Shown: positions 1 to 10,054 of the stretch, piece by piece
Layout of the letters: every line of letters begins with the position of its first letter
Position numbering within the stretch: position 1 is the stretch's first letter
NCBI GenBank assembly: GCA_037176845.1
Contig: JAYKXP010000014.1
Span: forward strand, 372,001-436,000
Direction: 5' to 3'
Source: Paramarasmius palmivorus
Lineage: Eukaryota > Basidiomycota > Agaricomycetes > Agaricales > Marasmiaceae
Length of the DNA stretch: 64,000 nucleotides
The notes under the pieces: generated by a model
The model's database searches: none
Seen by the model: the letters and a program-made list of their open reading frames with translations, nothing else
What the model was told of the DNA's origin: nothing
Program-made: the position numbers and the translations under genes

Positions 1-338
1 TTTGCGCCAAGAAATGGAAAGAGTCCTGGGGAAGGCGGATACGGGGATATGCGGAAGTGACCTAGAAGGGTCTACTATAGGAATATGGTTAAGGATTCTA
101 TAGCCAAGCTAAGAAAACAACGAACTTGGAAGAGAACATCTTTCTCTCCGGAGCCTGTGCCTACGACAGCCCAGCTTTCATTACCTTTAACTGTCCATTC
201 CACGTCTGTAAAGACAGGCCTATCCCTAGTTGCTCCAAATGGGTAAATGTCAGCTTTTGGGATGCTGATGATTGTCGAAGACGATGACGAAGCTCGAGAC
301 AGTACTGGTGTTCGTACAGTGCTGAATCGCCTGAGCAT
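1..338 (-). CDS. ABC transporter-type ATPase, 5' part, cut by window edge
   Basis: The ATG at 338 opens an exon that starts with a Ser/Arg-rich, mitochondrial-presequence-like stretch (MLRRFSTVRTPVLSR). It continues into the start of an ABC nucleotide-binding domain: 'VFTDVEWTVKGNESWAVVGT' followed by GSGE, which resembles a Walker A region written as GTGSGEKD. A GT donor lies after LFQ near position 130. The next exon resumes around 58 with 'GHFRISPYPPSPGLFPFL', a stretch I associate with the fungal YDR061W-like group of soluble or mitochondrial ABC ATPases that lack transmembrane domains. The rest of the gene lies left of the window. Substrate and partner are unknown. The next gene downstream on the right is on the same strand, 240 bp away. 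Confidence 0.7.
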
Positions 339-580
339 AGCGTGTAAGTTTGAATCTTTGACTCACGTTTGGGCTACCCCAGACGCGTGGATAGGCATTT
401 TCCCACAAATTTCTGACTCGAACCAACCAACTGTGAAACGTTGATTGAGTGAGAATGCCTACAGATAGATTACGATCTAAGTTCTATCCTATATTGTGAA
501 AAATGCACAAGTATACTACAAATTAGATGATTGCCGAAGCCAAGAAACTGTCTACGTCGTGAAATCTGCACTCTGGAAGA

Positions 581-2121
581 TCACCGACAAGATACACTGA
601 ATAACTTTCCCTTTCCATGCTCGCCAAAGCGAACAACACCACGCACTCGCTTGCCATTTATATCATACACCTCGCTGTCTGAATCATCTTCATCCAAGGT
701 ATCTCCATCATTATAATAGGAGTCGGCATCAGTATATGTTGACGCGTACTTGCCTCCTAGTACGAGGGCCGTTAAGCGACGTTCGTAGACCTGCGAATAG
801 CGTATCGTTAAGTAGGGAACATCCGAAGTTTATTGATCCACGCTTACGCATCCAGAGTCTAAACCGATCGTCCAACGCTTAACATCGAGGCCTCTGGAGG
901 CAGCGTGCCCGTAGACGACAGTAGCAGGACGGCATGGAAGCGTAGTCTTCTTGTGCTTCCCGTTTGCGTTCAACTCGTTATCGAAGCCGCTACACATACC
1001 CATGTCTTCGTTATAGAGTTCCGCCCAAGGTGTTCCACCTTGACCCCTATTAGAAGTCCTTAGAAACAGCTTGAAATGGTCGAAAGTAGTTGCATACCTT
1101 GTAATCTTTCCTTTCTTCGTTACACCTCGCATATTGAGGGTTACCCAGGGATCGAGGTTCTGACGGACCTTATGAAGGATTGCCACTTCTTGAAGACGTC
1201 GAATAATGGAAGTGGGGGACCGACGAGGAACATGCGGTATGGTAGCAAGGGGCTGTCGTGTATCCCAAGTATTACGCTCGGGATCCGAGGAGAGGACGCC
1301 AGCGTGGACGATGAACGTATGGGCCGACGGAACATGGAGCCTGAGCGGCCTTGAGACCATGTACTGAAACTCCTTGTCAGTCATCGCCGCAGCAATCTCG
1401 TAGTGGTCGCCAAAGAGCTTCCAACCATCGGGTATCTTCTTCCACCATTTCTTGTTTGTCTTATCCTTTTTCATCTCCTTTTCAACCCACGCATCGACAT
1501 CATCTTCGCCCTGTTTCTGGGCCGCATCCCATTTCTCTCTACAGCGGGCAAGCCAGTGTGCGCCGCCAGGTATAGTGTGTATCCAATCGAGCCAGGCTCG
1601 CCATTCGATTACTTTCTGGTCGTGATTTCCTCTAACGCCGGTGATGTTATTTGTTGCCATAAAGTCCAAAACGGCCATGGAACCGGAATGTGTGCTCTTT
1701 GCAATGATATCTCCGACGTGCACAAAGATGTCGGTGGATGGGTCATAGGATACCTTTCGTAACAGAGACCTAAAGGAAATTAGTAAAAGGCGGAATGACC
1801 AAACATGTGGGGCGTACTGTAACTGGTCGTTCATACCATGAACGTCTCCCACTAGGATAACTCTCCGAGACTCATCGCCGATAGGGAACTCCTCGTCAGA
1901 AAGCGTTCTTAATTCGAGATATTTACTGAAATCAGGAAAACCTGCTTGCATCGTGTTAGCCTCATGGTCATATGAGCTTAAAGTTGGTGGTTACCTGTGA
2001 GGCTGGTCCCTGTTGTAAAACTGACGACCTCCGAGACTCGATGTCTAAATCCTGAAACGAGGAAAAAGAGTAGAAAAATTGCAAGAACAGCGTAGGTTGC
2101 TAGGGCGCGAATGGCCAACAT
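581..2121 (-). CDS. Membrane-anchored metallophosphoesterase (Ppn2-like calcineurin fold)
   Basis: Five exons can be joined in frame: 2121-1995, 1941-1818, 1769-1098, 1046-848 and 790-581, with introns of 48-57 bp. The N-terminus has one hydrophobic anchor (YAVLAIFLLFFLVSG). The metallophosphoesterase motifs follow: 'VILVGDVHGM' (GDxHG), 'VHVGDIIAKS' (GDxx), 'GVRGNHDQ' (GNHD), 'FIVHAGV' and 'VVYGHAASRG' (GHxxxR-like), then 'IGLDSGCV' followed by 'LTALVLGG'. This is the order found in fungal vacuolar phosphatases related to yeast Ppn2, a polyphosphatase; the real substrate here is inferred. The single N-terminal anchor suggests a vacuolar or secretory membrane protein with a lumenal catalytic domain. 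Without splicing the last exon, the frame stops at 830, so a single-ORF prediction would lose about 70 residues including the LTALVLGG block. Confidence 0.85.
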
Positions 2122-2294
2122 GGAGGAAGAGGTAAGAGAAGGTAGTATTCGGAGGGTACTCGCTTCAAGGACTATAGTGGTGCATGAACGTATAAGGCAG
2201 GTTGCAAAGCCAAGCATATTTTGCGTCATGTTGGGCGCCTAAAATGTCATGGAAATCCGAATCTATTCCCTGAGTTTATTATCTAAACAAAGCT

Positions 2295-3069
2295 CTAGTT
2301 GCCTTTGCCTTGCATCGCCAGCAACTCTGCTCTAAGTCTGTCTACTTCTACAATGTCTTCTCGAGCTCGTGCGTCTGCACTATACCACTTGTGTGCATTC
2401 TGGGTCACGAATTCCTCAAAGGACCATAGTTCTGACTCTAATCCCGATGGGTCAAGATAGATATACGTGTCGGCGTCTATAGCAGTTGGTAGTTTGTCGG
2501 GGATTGGGGGAGGATGAGCGGGTATAAGGGATTCATTACCCTTTGCAGAGTATTCTTCCATGTCCCCGAATGGTGCAAGAGGATATGCTTTGACCTTTCG
2601 GCGATCATATTCCTGTTCATATTCGTCAGTTTCATAGGGTGCCATTTTCCGCTGTATTCACCGACTCACCTCTCCTTCAAAAACATCCAGAAATTTAATG
2701 TCGCGCTCGGTCAAACCAGCAACCAGCGAACCCCGCACACACCGGTCATTTTGACCAAGGTCTTGCCCAAGAAGTTTCTCTCGCGCGGTGATGTAGGGTA
2801 TAACTCCAGGGTAGTCTGCAAACTAGACGCATTGGAGATTTGAGAGGTTGATCGACTACCTTCAAGACCGAGACTTCACTTTCACTTTGTGACGAGTATA
2901 GTCCTAAGTAACTTAACTTCAATCGATGATATAGATCAACGCCGCTAAGCCCACTTACCAACAATACAGCAGGTGCAATTTGCAGATGCTTTCCTCCTAC
3001 TCCGATAACGCGTTGTAGGACCTTGGGGTGCATCAAAGTCCCGTAGAAGAAGGCTGAATATGTAGCCAT
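2295..3069 (-). CDS. AIG2/gamma-glutamylcyclotransferase-like protein
   Basis: The start is the ATG at 3069 (MATYSAFFYGTLMHPKV); the in-frame codon at 3081 is TTG. The exons are 3069-2959, 2903-2880, 2822-2670 and 2612-2295. 'FFYGTLMHPKVLQRVIG' is the AIG2/GGCT nucleotide-like loop (YGTL). A 24-nt exon supplies DYTRHKVK, which the next exon continues as 'FADYPGVIPY', the conserved core. Exon 3 ends 'RDIKFLDVFEGE', carrying the Glu of the GGCT fold, and joins 'EYDRRKVKAYPL'. This family includes glutathione-degrading and gamma-glutamylamine cyclotransferases; for the fungal members the substrate is usually unknown. It is divergent from the CoA ligase, with 262 bp between start codons. Confidence 0.82.
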
Positions 3070-3143
3070 GGTGGAGGCCAAGTGAGAACCAGTGTAAGGT
3101 TGGTTGAATGTTATCCAGAGACTATCATTCTATTTTTCCAGCG

Positions 3144-3251
3144 GCCGGCTGTTCGCCGGCTGAGGAGTTGAGCCTGTCTCGTGACACTGCCGGTAATCCT
3201 CCGGCAATAAAACGGCCAAGCGCCGGTACATGTCGTTAAACAGTTGCCGGT
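3144..3251. promoter_or_regulatory. Array of GCCGG motifs in a divergent promoter
   Basis: Six GCCGG/CCGGC cores fall within 108 bp at 3144, 3155, 3189, 3201 (reverse), 3222 and 3246. The 10-mer TGCCGGTAAT occurs twice (3188 and 3245). The array lies between the divergent AIG2-like gene and the CoA ligase, and an A/T-rich stretch (TTAAATAAG, about 3271) sits between it and the ligase start. The repetition is directly visible. That it binds a regulator, for example a Zn2Cys6 factor, which often recognise CGG triplets, is inference. Confidence 0.5.
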
Positions 3252-3331
3252 AATGTCGACTCCATTTCTTTTAAATAAGAACAGACCAACATGATAGGCT
3301 CCCGCTCCTCCGATTTCTCGCCTCCTCCTCC

Positions 3332-5530
3332 ATGTATCTCAAATCTCCATATCCGGATCCCCCTCCCGCCGTCGACCTCAATGCTCATTATGCATTCTTT
3401 CATCGTCCGGAACAAGCCCAGTGGCCGGATTTCACTTACCAGATAGATGCGGCGACTGACAAGAGACAGACCTTCAAGCAGTTTGTAGCGAGGGTCAAGG
3501 CAGGTGCTACTGCCCTAGGAACCCCCGTCGCCGACGGTGGTCTCGGTCTGATGGGGAGCGAGGAAATGGTTGGGATCATGAGCGAGAATTCCATAGTATG
3601 TTCCTGCGCAGTGATTCTCAAAGACCCGTTTCCACGTTGCATCTATTTCGACAGGAATATTCAGCCGTGGTTCATTCTCTATTGGCTGTCGCAACTCCCT
3701 TTGCGCTGATATCTGCGTATTCTACTCGGCTGGAGCTCATACACGCCTTTCGCCTTGCAAAAGTGACGCGACTTTTCGTTCAGCCTAAATACTTACAATC
3801 GGCGTTGTCGGTCGCGAAAGAAGTCAAGATACCCGCGAAGAATATCTACATCATGGGCGGAAACGTCAAAGGACACAGAAGCTTTGGAAGCATGATAGAA
3901 CGGGTGCAAAAGGCTAATGTTCCGTTGCTGGCTCCTCATCCAGTCACCAAGGATACCCTTGCCTATCTCGTCTTTTCCAGTGGTACAAGCGGACTACCTA
4001 AAGGTTCGTGCGCTACTCGTATTGGCTTTCACGAGTGTATTGAGAAAATTTGCAGCTGTTATGATTAATCATGGTAATATTATCTATTCGTTATACCAGA
4101 CGGGAGTTGTTGGACAAACAACTCTGGAGGTGTATACGGTGCGTAAGATGAAACCATTGGAGAACTAAACTCACATCGGATCAGCCACCAACTCCCAATA
4201 CTCCAGAGGGCATACCTGTCGCTTTGGCATTCCTGCCAATGCACCATAGCTATGGCTTGCACGCATTTTGCTTCAGGTCGCTCCTCGCCCCGAGTACACT
4301 AGTCATCCTCTCCAAATGGAACGTTGACCTTGCTCTGAAAGTGATCCCCAAGTAAATCGAACCCTTCTCTCCGCCACTTTATCCTGACATTGTCACCCAG
4401 ATACCATATCTCAAACCTTTCCCTCGTTCCATCTGCAATCCACCAGCTTGTCAACTCCCCCAAACTCAAGCAGACCGATCTCAGCTCCGTGAACGCCATG
4501 TTCAGCGGTGCAGCGTATCTCCCGCCCGAACTCGCATCTAAACTCGTCTCCGCTACGAGAAAGGGTACATCCATGACCGAAGGTACGTAGCGTATTCGAG
4601 ACTCGGATCGCCCAGCGATAACATTGAATGGCGTAGGTTACGGCTTGTCGGAATGCGTGAGCGATCCGTTCCTTACGATGTCAACGCATTGATACTAATC
4701 ACTTGGAGTAGACGATTGCCGCGATGACGCAACCATGGCCTGGCATTTTTGGTGGAAAGGCAAAGCGTATTCCGGGTTCTTCAGGTGTTCTTTTACCAGG
4801 GATGGAAGCTCGTATCGTGAGGGACGATGGTACCGATGCAGACGTTAACGAGGTTGGCGAACTTTGGCTCAGGGGCGCCAATATCTCGCCAGGATACTAC
4901 AACAATGAGAAGGCCACGCAGGAATCATTTGTGGATGGCTGGCTAAGAACGGGAGACAAGTTCAAAGTGGACGAGGAGGGTTACTTCTAGTATGAGACCA
5001 GTTTCTGCCGAGCCACTCTTTCCTGACTTAGTTTTTGTCTAGCTTTGCAGATAGAGCTAAAGTACGTGGCCACGAGTTTCGTTTACGACTAATTCTGATG
5101 TAGCTCTTTTCAGGATACCCTAAAGGTTTCTGGAATGCAAGTTTCGCCGGTAGAGATCGAAAATGTCTTGTTGGCGCAGCCAGACAAGTTAATCATCGAC
5201 GTTACGGTAGCAGGAGTTCAGGGACATGGGCGGACATCGGATGAGAAGGTCCCCAGAGCATGGGTTGTACTCAGTGAAGAAGGGAAGAAGCGTGGTGCTG
5301 CAGCAGTCATAAAGGCTCTAGACGAATGGCACCAGGAGAATTTGAGTAAATTCAAATGGCTACGTGGTGGTATAGAGGTTGTCAAAGAGGTATGTAGTAC
5401 CTGGTCAGTACTTTCAATCGCTTATTTTTCGCCGCTTTAGATTCCAAAATCTCCCACGGGGAAGGTATTGCGCCGAGTGTTGGTTGAGCGCTATGAGAAT
5501 CGTGCTCGGAAGACTAAGGCGAAGCTTTAA
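3332..5530 (+). CDS. 4-coumarate-CoA-ligase-like acyl/aryl-CoA synthetase, peroxisomal
   Basis: This is an ANL-superfamily adenylate-forming enzyme that activates a carboxylic acid to its CoA thioester with ATP. The first exon is 3332-3595, the second 3655-4003 and the third starts at 4056; several more follow with short introns. Motifs in order: 'YLVFSSGTSGLPKG' (AMP-binding P-loop, A3), 'LPMHHSYGLHAFCF' (A4), 'GYGLSECTIAAM' (A5), 'GELWLRGANISPGYY' (A7), 'DGWLRTGD', 'FADRAKD' with 'LKVSGMQVSPVEIE' (A8, here LKVSG where LIKYKG is usual) and 'IPKSPTGKVLRR' (A10 with catalytic Lys). The protein ends AKL, an accepted variant of the PTS1 peroxisome signal. The fungal 4CL-like class suggests an aromatic or medium-chain acid, but the substrate cannot be read from sequence. 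Confidence 0.88.
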
Positions 5531-5749
5531 TATGCTATTGCCATTTATAAATTGTCTTTCATGGAGAGATTGCTGCAGGTTGCACAACATGATCATCTAT
5601 ATACCACTGTGTCTTGCAATATGATATATGCAAATGCAGATCTCCAGTCACAAGAATAGTCGCATCTACAATCGGAAGTGCCATCTGTCGAGTAAGTGCC
5701 GCCGCTCGAACCCGCTGAACTCCCTGAACTTGAAGAGCCTTCAGGATTG

Positions 5750-6854
5750 CTAGAATCCCTTCATGTCTAAATCGCCTTGCAGCATTTTCGGCCCCGTCAT
5801 CGTGGTTGTCCCCAGACGCTTCACCAGCAGATCCGAATATAATGCGGCAGACAGTTTACATTCTTCAGGCGGGATGTAACCATCCAGTTTTTTCCCGTAA
5901 TGTGCGAAAGAGAGATGAGTAACGAGAAAGGCGAACATGATCCAAGATGGTCTGTGAAGTTTCCAGAATTGGTTTCGTGGGCTATCGTCCAAAGTTGGAG
6001 TAGAGCAAGTAGAACTCCTGATATCGTAAGTGTAAGCTTGTCCGTCGCTCGCTTGATGTGTAATGAATGAGGGGACATCGGGAAACATCACTTCGCTGAC
6101 CAGAGGTTCTGCCGGTCGCAGCTTGTATGTACCAAGTAACGCAGATGCGCCTTCATCAAGCGACGGTTGATCTTCAAGGTCTTTGAGGATCTATGTGTTT
6201 CGTCTTCAACACAACCAACCAACTTGCACAATATTGACAAGAATGACTCACCTGATATATTGAGGGTGAGGGATTCTCCTTGCGTCGCTCAAGGATATAT
6301 CGCAAGAGGGGTGCAGGTAGAAAGAACGATACTACCATGGCATTATAACGGGTTGAGATCATCATGCGAATACAACGTGGACACACTTGAGTTCGAAGAA
6401 GGTGAGAGGAGTTGGGTATATGAATCTGAAAGAGTACCCACGCCAGATACCATTTTCCTGACAATCAACAGGAAAGTCGTCCGGAATAATCTGGAAAGAG
6501 ATGGCAGTTTCCACCTATCATATCGTCAATGTACTGCAACAAAATCAGAACCATGGCAGTGCTCACATGGATCCTGTGCAACAGAGGCAGAGCACGCCCA
6601 CCTTCCGAGTACGGGGACTTCGTAAAACAGATAACGCATCGCTCGGCGACTTCTTCGCAAATCCGACGCTGCGTCGGTTCGGAAAGGATTTGTTTTGGAA
6701 TCACCAATCGCAAATCCTCTGCGTCACGAATATCCAGTCCGGGAATCTTCAAGATAGGTTCAGGATCTGTTAGGAGCGGACGGTGAGCCGGATAATATGA
6801 GTCCCATTCATCTTGAGGATCGTTCTCGTTGCTGTTCTTGATGATGGAAGACAT
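5750..6854 (-). CDS. Tandem repeat gene, copy 1: unrecognised Cys/His-motif protein
   Basis: First of three tandem paralogues. The four-exon structure is read by analogy with copy 3: exon 1 is 6854-6567 and the introns carry GTGAGC, GTGGGT and GTGAGT donors. The protein starts MSSIIKNSNENDPQDEWDS. It has a cysteine pair (ERCVICFTKSPYSEGG), then LLHRIHVE, then DCQENGIW joined by splicing to LCPRC. The spacing CxxC...HxxH...C...CxxC looks metal-binding. It loosely recalls fungal HNH-type domains (the NGIWL stretch) or a RING-like finger, but I do not recognise the family. The C-terminal exon has 'PSWIMFAFLVTHLSFAHYG', which may be a hydrophobic helix. It ends at DMKGF because of a 2-bp difference from copy 2. 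Confidence 0.65.
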
Positions 6855-7365
6855 GAGAGAAACGCGACGATGGGAGTGAAGAGAGGAAAGATAATACCGT
6901 CGTCACCCTGTCTCAGACCTGTCTCAGACTATGTAATCCTGCGAAAATCTCTGCTCGGATCACCTTGTTCCCGAATGGTTTGCATTTTCCTGCCCTTCTA
7001 ACCAAATAGCTGCCATGGTCTTCAGGGAGTCACTGCGGATAAAGGAGTTTTTCTGAACGTAAAGAGCCAGGCACCTGAAAAGATTCTGATATACCATACA
7101 AGGTTTATCTCGCCAGCGAACCTGTCCCGATATAGTTTATCGCAATTTTTCAGCCAACGATAGATAGATAGATAAATACACAACTCCGTAATTACCCAGT
7201 AATTGTTGTACGGGGTCCCACTAGGGAACAGCTGAATGTCGGAAGGTTACAAAAATCATTTGGCTGCAGTGACGATTGGTTCAGACTGTAACCGAAAGTT
7301 TTGCGATGTGGCACGTGAAAAATAATCTGATAGTCATTCAGTCAAGAACTGTCGTATCTATAATC
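6855..7365. other. Spacer between tandem copies 1 and 2
   Basis: This 511-bp spacer holds no supported gene. The part next to copy 1 (about 6855-6975) is similar to the sequence upstream of copy 2 (8524-8650): both have CGTCACCCTG, GACCTGTCTCAGAC and GGATCACCTTG-like blocks. The duplicated unit therefore includes the promoter. A short GATA microsatellite (GATAGATAGATA) lies near 7160. Confidence 0.55.
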
Positions 7366-8523
7366 TCAAGTGGCATCTATCGAGTAAGTACCGCCGCTAG
7401 AACTCCCAGAACTTCCAGAAGAGCCTTCAGAACTGCTAGAGCTCCCCTTCGCGTCTGAGCCGTCTCGCACCATTTTCGGCTCCGTCATTGTGGTTGTCTC
7501 CAGACGCTTCACCAACAGATCCGAATATAATGCGGCAGACAGTTTACATTCTTCAGGCGGGATATAATCGTCCACCCTCATGGCGTAATGTGCGGAGAAG
7601 AGATGAGTAACGAGAAAGGCGAACATGATCCAAGGTGGTCTGTGAAGTTTCCAGAATTGGTTTCGTGGGCTATCGTCCAAAGTTGGAGTAGAGCAAGTAG
7701 AACTCCTGATATCGTAAGTGTAAGCTTGTCCATCGCTCGCTTGGTGTGTAATGAATGAGGGGACATCGGGAACCATTTCTCTGACCAGAGGTTCTGCCGG
7801 TCGCAGCTTGTATGTACCAAGTAACGCAGATGCACCTTCATCGAGCGAGGGTTCATCTTCAAGGTCTTTTAGGATCTATGTGTTTGGTCTTGAACACAGC
7901 GAAGTTGCACGATACTGATAAGAGTGACGTACCTGATATGTTGAGGGTGAGGGATTCTCCTTGCGTCGCTCAAGGATATATCGCAAAAGGGGTGGAGGTA
8001 GAAAGAACGATGCTGCCATGCCATTGTAACGGGTTGAGATCATCATGCGAATACAACGTGGACACACTTGAGTTCGAAGAAGGTGAGAGGAGTTGGGTAT
8101 ATGAATTTGAAGAGTACCCACGCCAGATACCATTTTCCTGACAATCAACAGGAAAGTCGTCCGGAATAATCTGGAAAGAGGAGGCAATTTGGACCTATCA
8201 CATTGTCAGTTACTGCAAAATCAGAACTATGACACAATGCTCACATGGAACCGGTGCAATAGAGGCAGAGCACGTCCACCTTCCGAGTACGGGGTCTTCG
8301 TAAAACAGATAACGCATCGCTCGGCGACTTCTTCACGAATCCGACGCTGTGTCGGTTCGGAGAGGATTTGTTTTGGAATCACCAATCGCCAATCCTCTGC
8401 GTCACGAATGTCCAGTCCAGGAATCCTCAAGATGGGTTCAGGATCTTTTAGAAGTGGACGACGAGCCGGATAATACGAGTCCCATTCGTCTTGAGGGCTG
8501 TCCTCGTTGCTGATGGAAGACAT
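7366..8523 (-). CDS. Tandem repeat gene, copy 2, with Ser/Gly-rich tail
   Basis: Second paralogue, with the same exon plan (MSSISNEDSPQDEWDS start). It keeps ERCVICFTKTPYSEGG, LLHRFH and the NGIW/LCPRC splice junction. It is the only copy whose last exon reads on into a low-complexity tail of Ser, Gly and Glu (about 7370-7450, starting KGSSSSSEGSSGSSG) and ends TYSIDAT. Copies 1 and 3 carry recognisable DNA for this tail out of frame behind an early stop. Relative to them, copy 2 also differs in 'SAHYAMRVDDYIPPEE' versus 'FAHYGKKLDGYIPPEE'. All exons are open, so the gene may be functional. The function is unknown. Confidence 0.65.
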
Positions 8524-8792
8524 GAGAGAAACGCGGAAGAGAGGAGAGATAACACCGAGATAACACCATCGTCACCCTGACTCAGTACCATCCCAGACCT
8601 GTCTCAGACCATGTAGTCCTCTCTGTTCAGATCACCTTGCTCCTGAATGATTTAACCAAATGTGAAATTGTAAATCTAACAGCTACTCAATCGTAAGAAC
8701 AGTCGTATCCATAATCTGAAGTGGCATCTGTCGAGTAAGTGCCGCCGCTAGAACCCGCTGAACTCCCTGAACTTGAAGAGCCTTCAGGATTG

Positions 8793-9891
8793 CTAGAATC
8801 CCTTCATGTCTAAATCGCCTTGCAGCATTTTCAGCCCCGTCATCGTGGTTGCCCCCAGACGCTTCACCAACAGATCCGAATATAATGCGGCAGACAGTTT
8901 ACCTTCTTCAGGCGGGATGTAACCATCCAGTTTTTTCCCGTAATGTGCGAAAGAGAGATGAGTAACGAGAAAGGCGAACATGATCCAAGATGGTCTGTGA
9001 AGTTTCCAGAATTGGTTTCGTGGGCTATCGTCCAAAGTTGGAGTAGAGCAAGTAGAACTCCTGATATCGTAAATGTAAGCTTGTCCGTCGCTCGCTTGAT
9101 GTGTGATGAATGAGGGGACATCGGGAAACATCACTTCGCTGACCAGAGGTTCTGCCGGTCGCAGCTTGTATGTACCAAGTAATGCAGATGCGCCTTCATC
9201 AAGCAACGGTTCATCTTCAAGGTCTTTTAGGATCTATGTGTTTCGTCTTCAACATAATCAACTTGCACAATACTGATAGGAATGACTCACCTGATATGTT
9301 GAGGGTGAGGGATTCTCCTTGCGTCGCTCAAGGATATGTCGCAATAGGGGTGCAGGTAGAAAGAACGATACTACCATGGCATTGTAATGGGTTGAGAGCA
9401 TCATGGGAATGCAACGCGGACACACTTGTGTTCGAAAAAGGTGAGACTCTTTGGATATCAAGTTGAAAGAGTACTCACGCCAGATGCCATTTTCTTGACA
9501 ATCGACGGGGAAGTCGTCCGGAATGATTTCGAGAGAGGAGGCAATTTCCACCTACCATATCGTCAATGGGCTACAATAAGATCAGGGCTATAACAGTGCT
9601 CACATGCTTCCTGTGCAATAGAGGCAGAGCACGTCCACCTTCCGAGTGCGGAGTCTTTGTAAAACATATAACGCATCGCTCGGCGACTTCTTCGCAAATC
9701 CGACGTTGCGTCGCTTCGGAAAGGATTTGTTTGGGAACCACCAATCGCAAATCCTCTGCGTCACGAATATCTAGTCCAGGAATCTTCAAGATAGGTTCAG
9801 GATCTGTTAGGAGCGGACGGTATGCCGGATAATACGAGTCCCATTCGTCTTGAGGGCTATCCTCATTGCTGTTCTTGATGATGGAAGACAT
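8793..9891 (-). CDS. Tandem repeat gene, copy 3
   Basis: Third paralogue. The exons are 9891-9604, 9551-9479, 9424-9291 and 9233-8793, with introns of 52, 54 and 57 bp; all joins preserve frame. The product is about 310 residues. The N-terminal half carries CVICF, LLHRKHVE and DCQENGIW plus LCPRC, a plausible zinc site. The middle has 'APLLRHILERRKENPSPSTYQ'. The C-terminal half has 'PDVPSFITHQASDGQAYIYD' and a hydrophobic 'PSWIMFAFLVTHLSFAHYG'. The 3' end is nearly identical to copy 1, including the same premature stop at DMKGF. It is divergent from CTU2, with only 163 bp between start codons. Confidence 0.65.
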
Positions 9892-10054
9892 GCCAGGTTA
9901 AGCTAGCTTTGAGACTTTGAAGGTGCATGAATAGCATGGGGGATATATAGGAGCGCTCCTGATCATGCTTAGTCGTCGACGTCCATTTTTTCGCCCAGGG
10001 TCGGGATAACATAAGCAGGGACCCTGACTCGTTACTTTTTGAACTCGATTCACC

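Noticed and set aside
5700..5750. GGGTTCGAGC resembling a tRNA T-arm
   Set aside because: It lies in the degenerate Ser-rich tail of repeat copy 1 and has no matching acceptor or anticodon arms.
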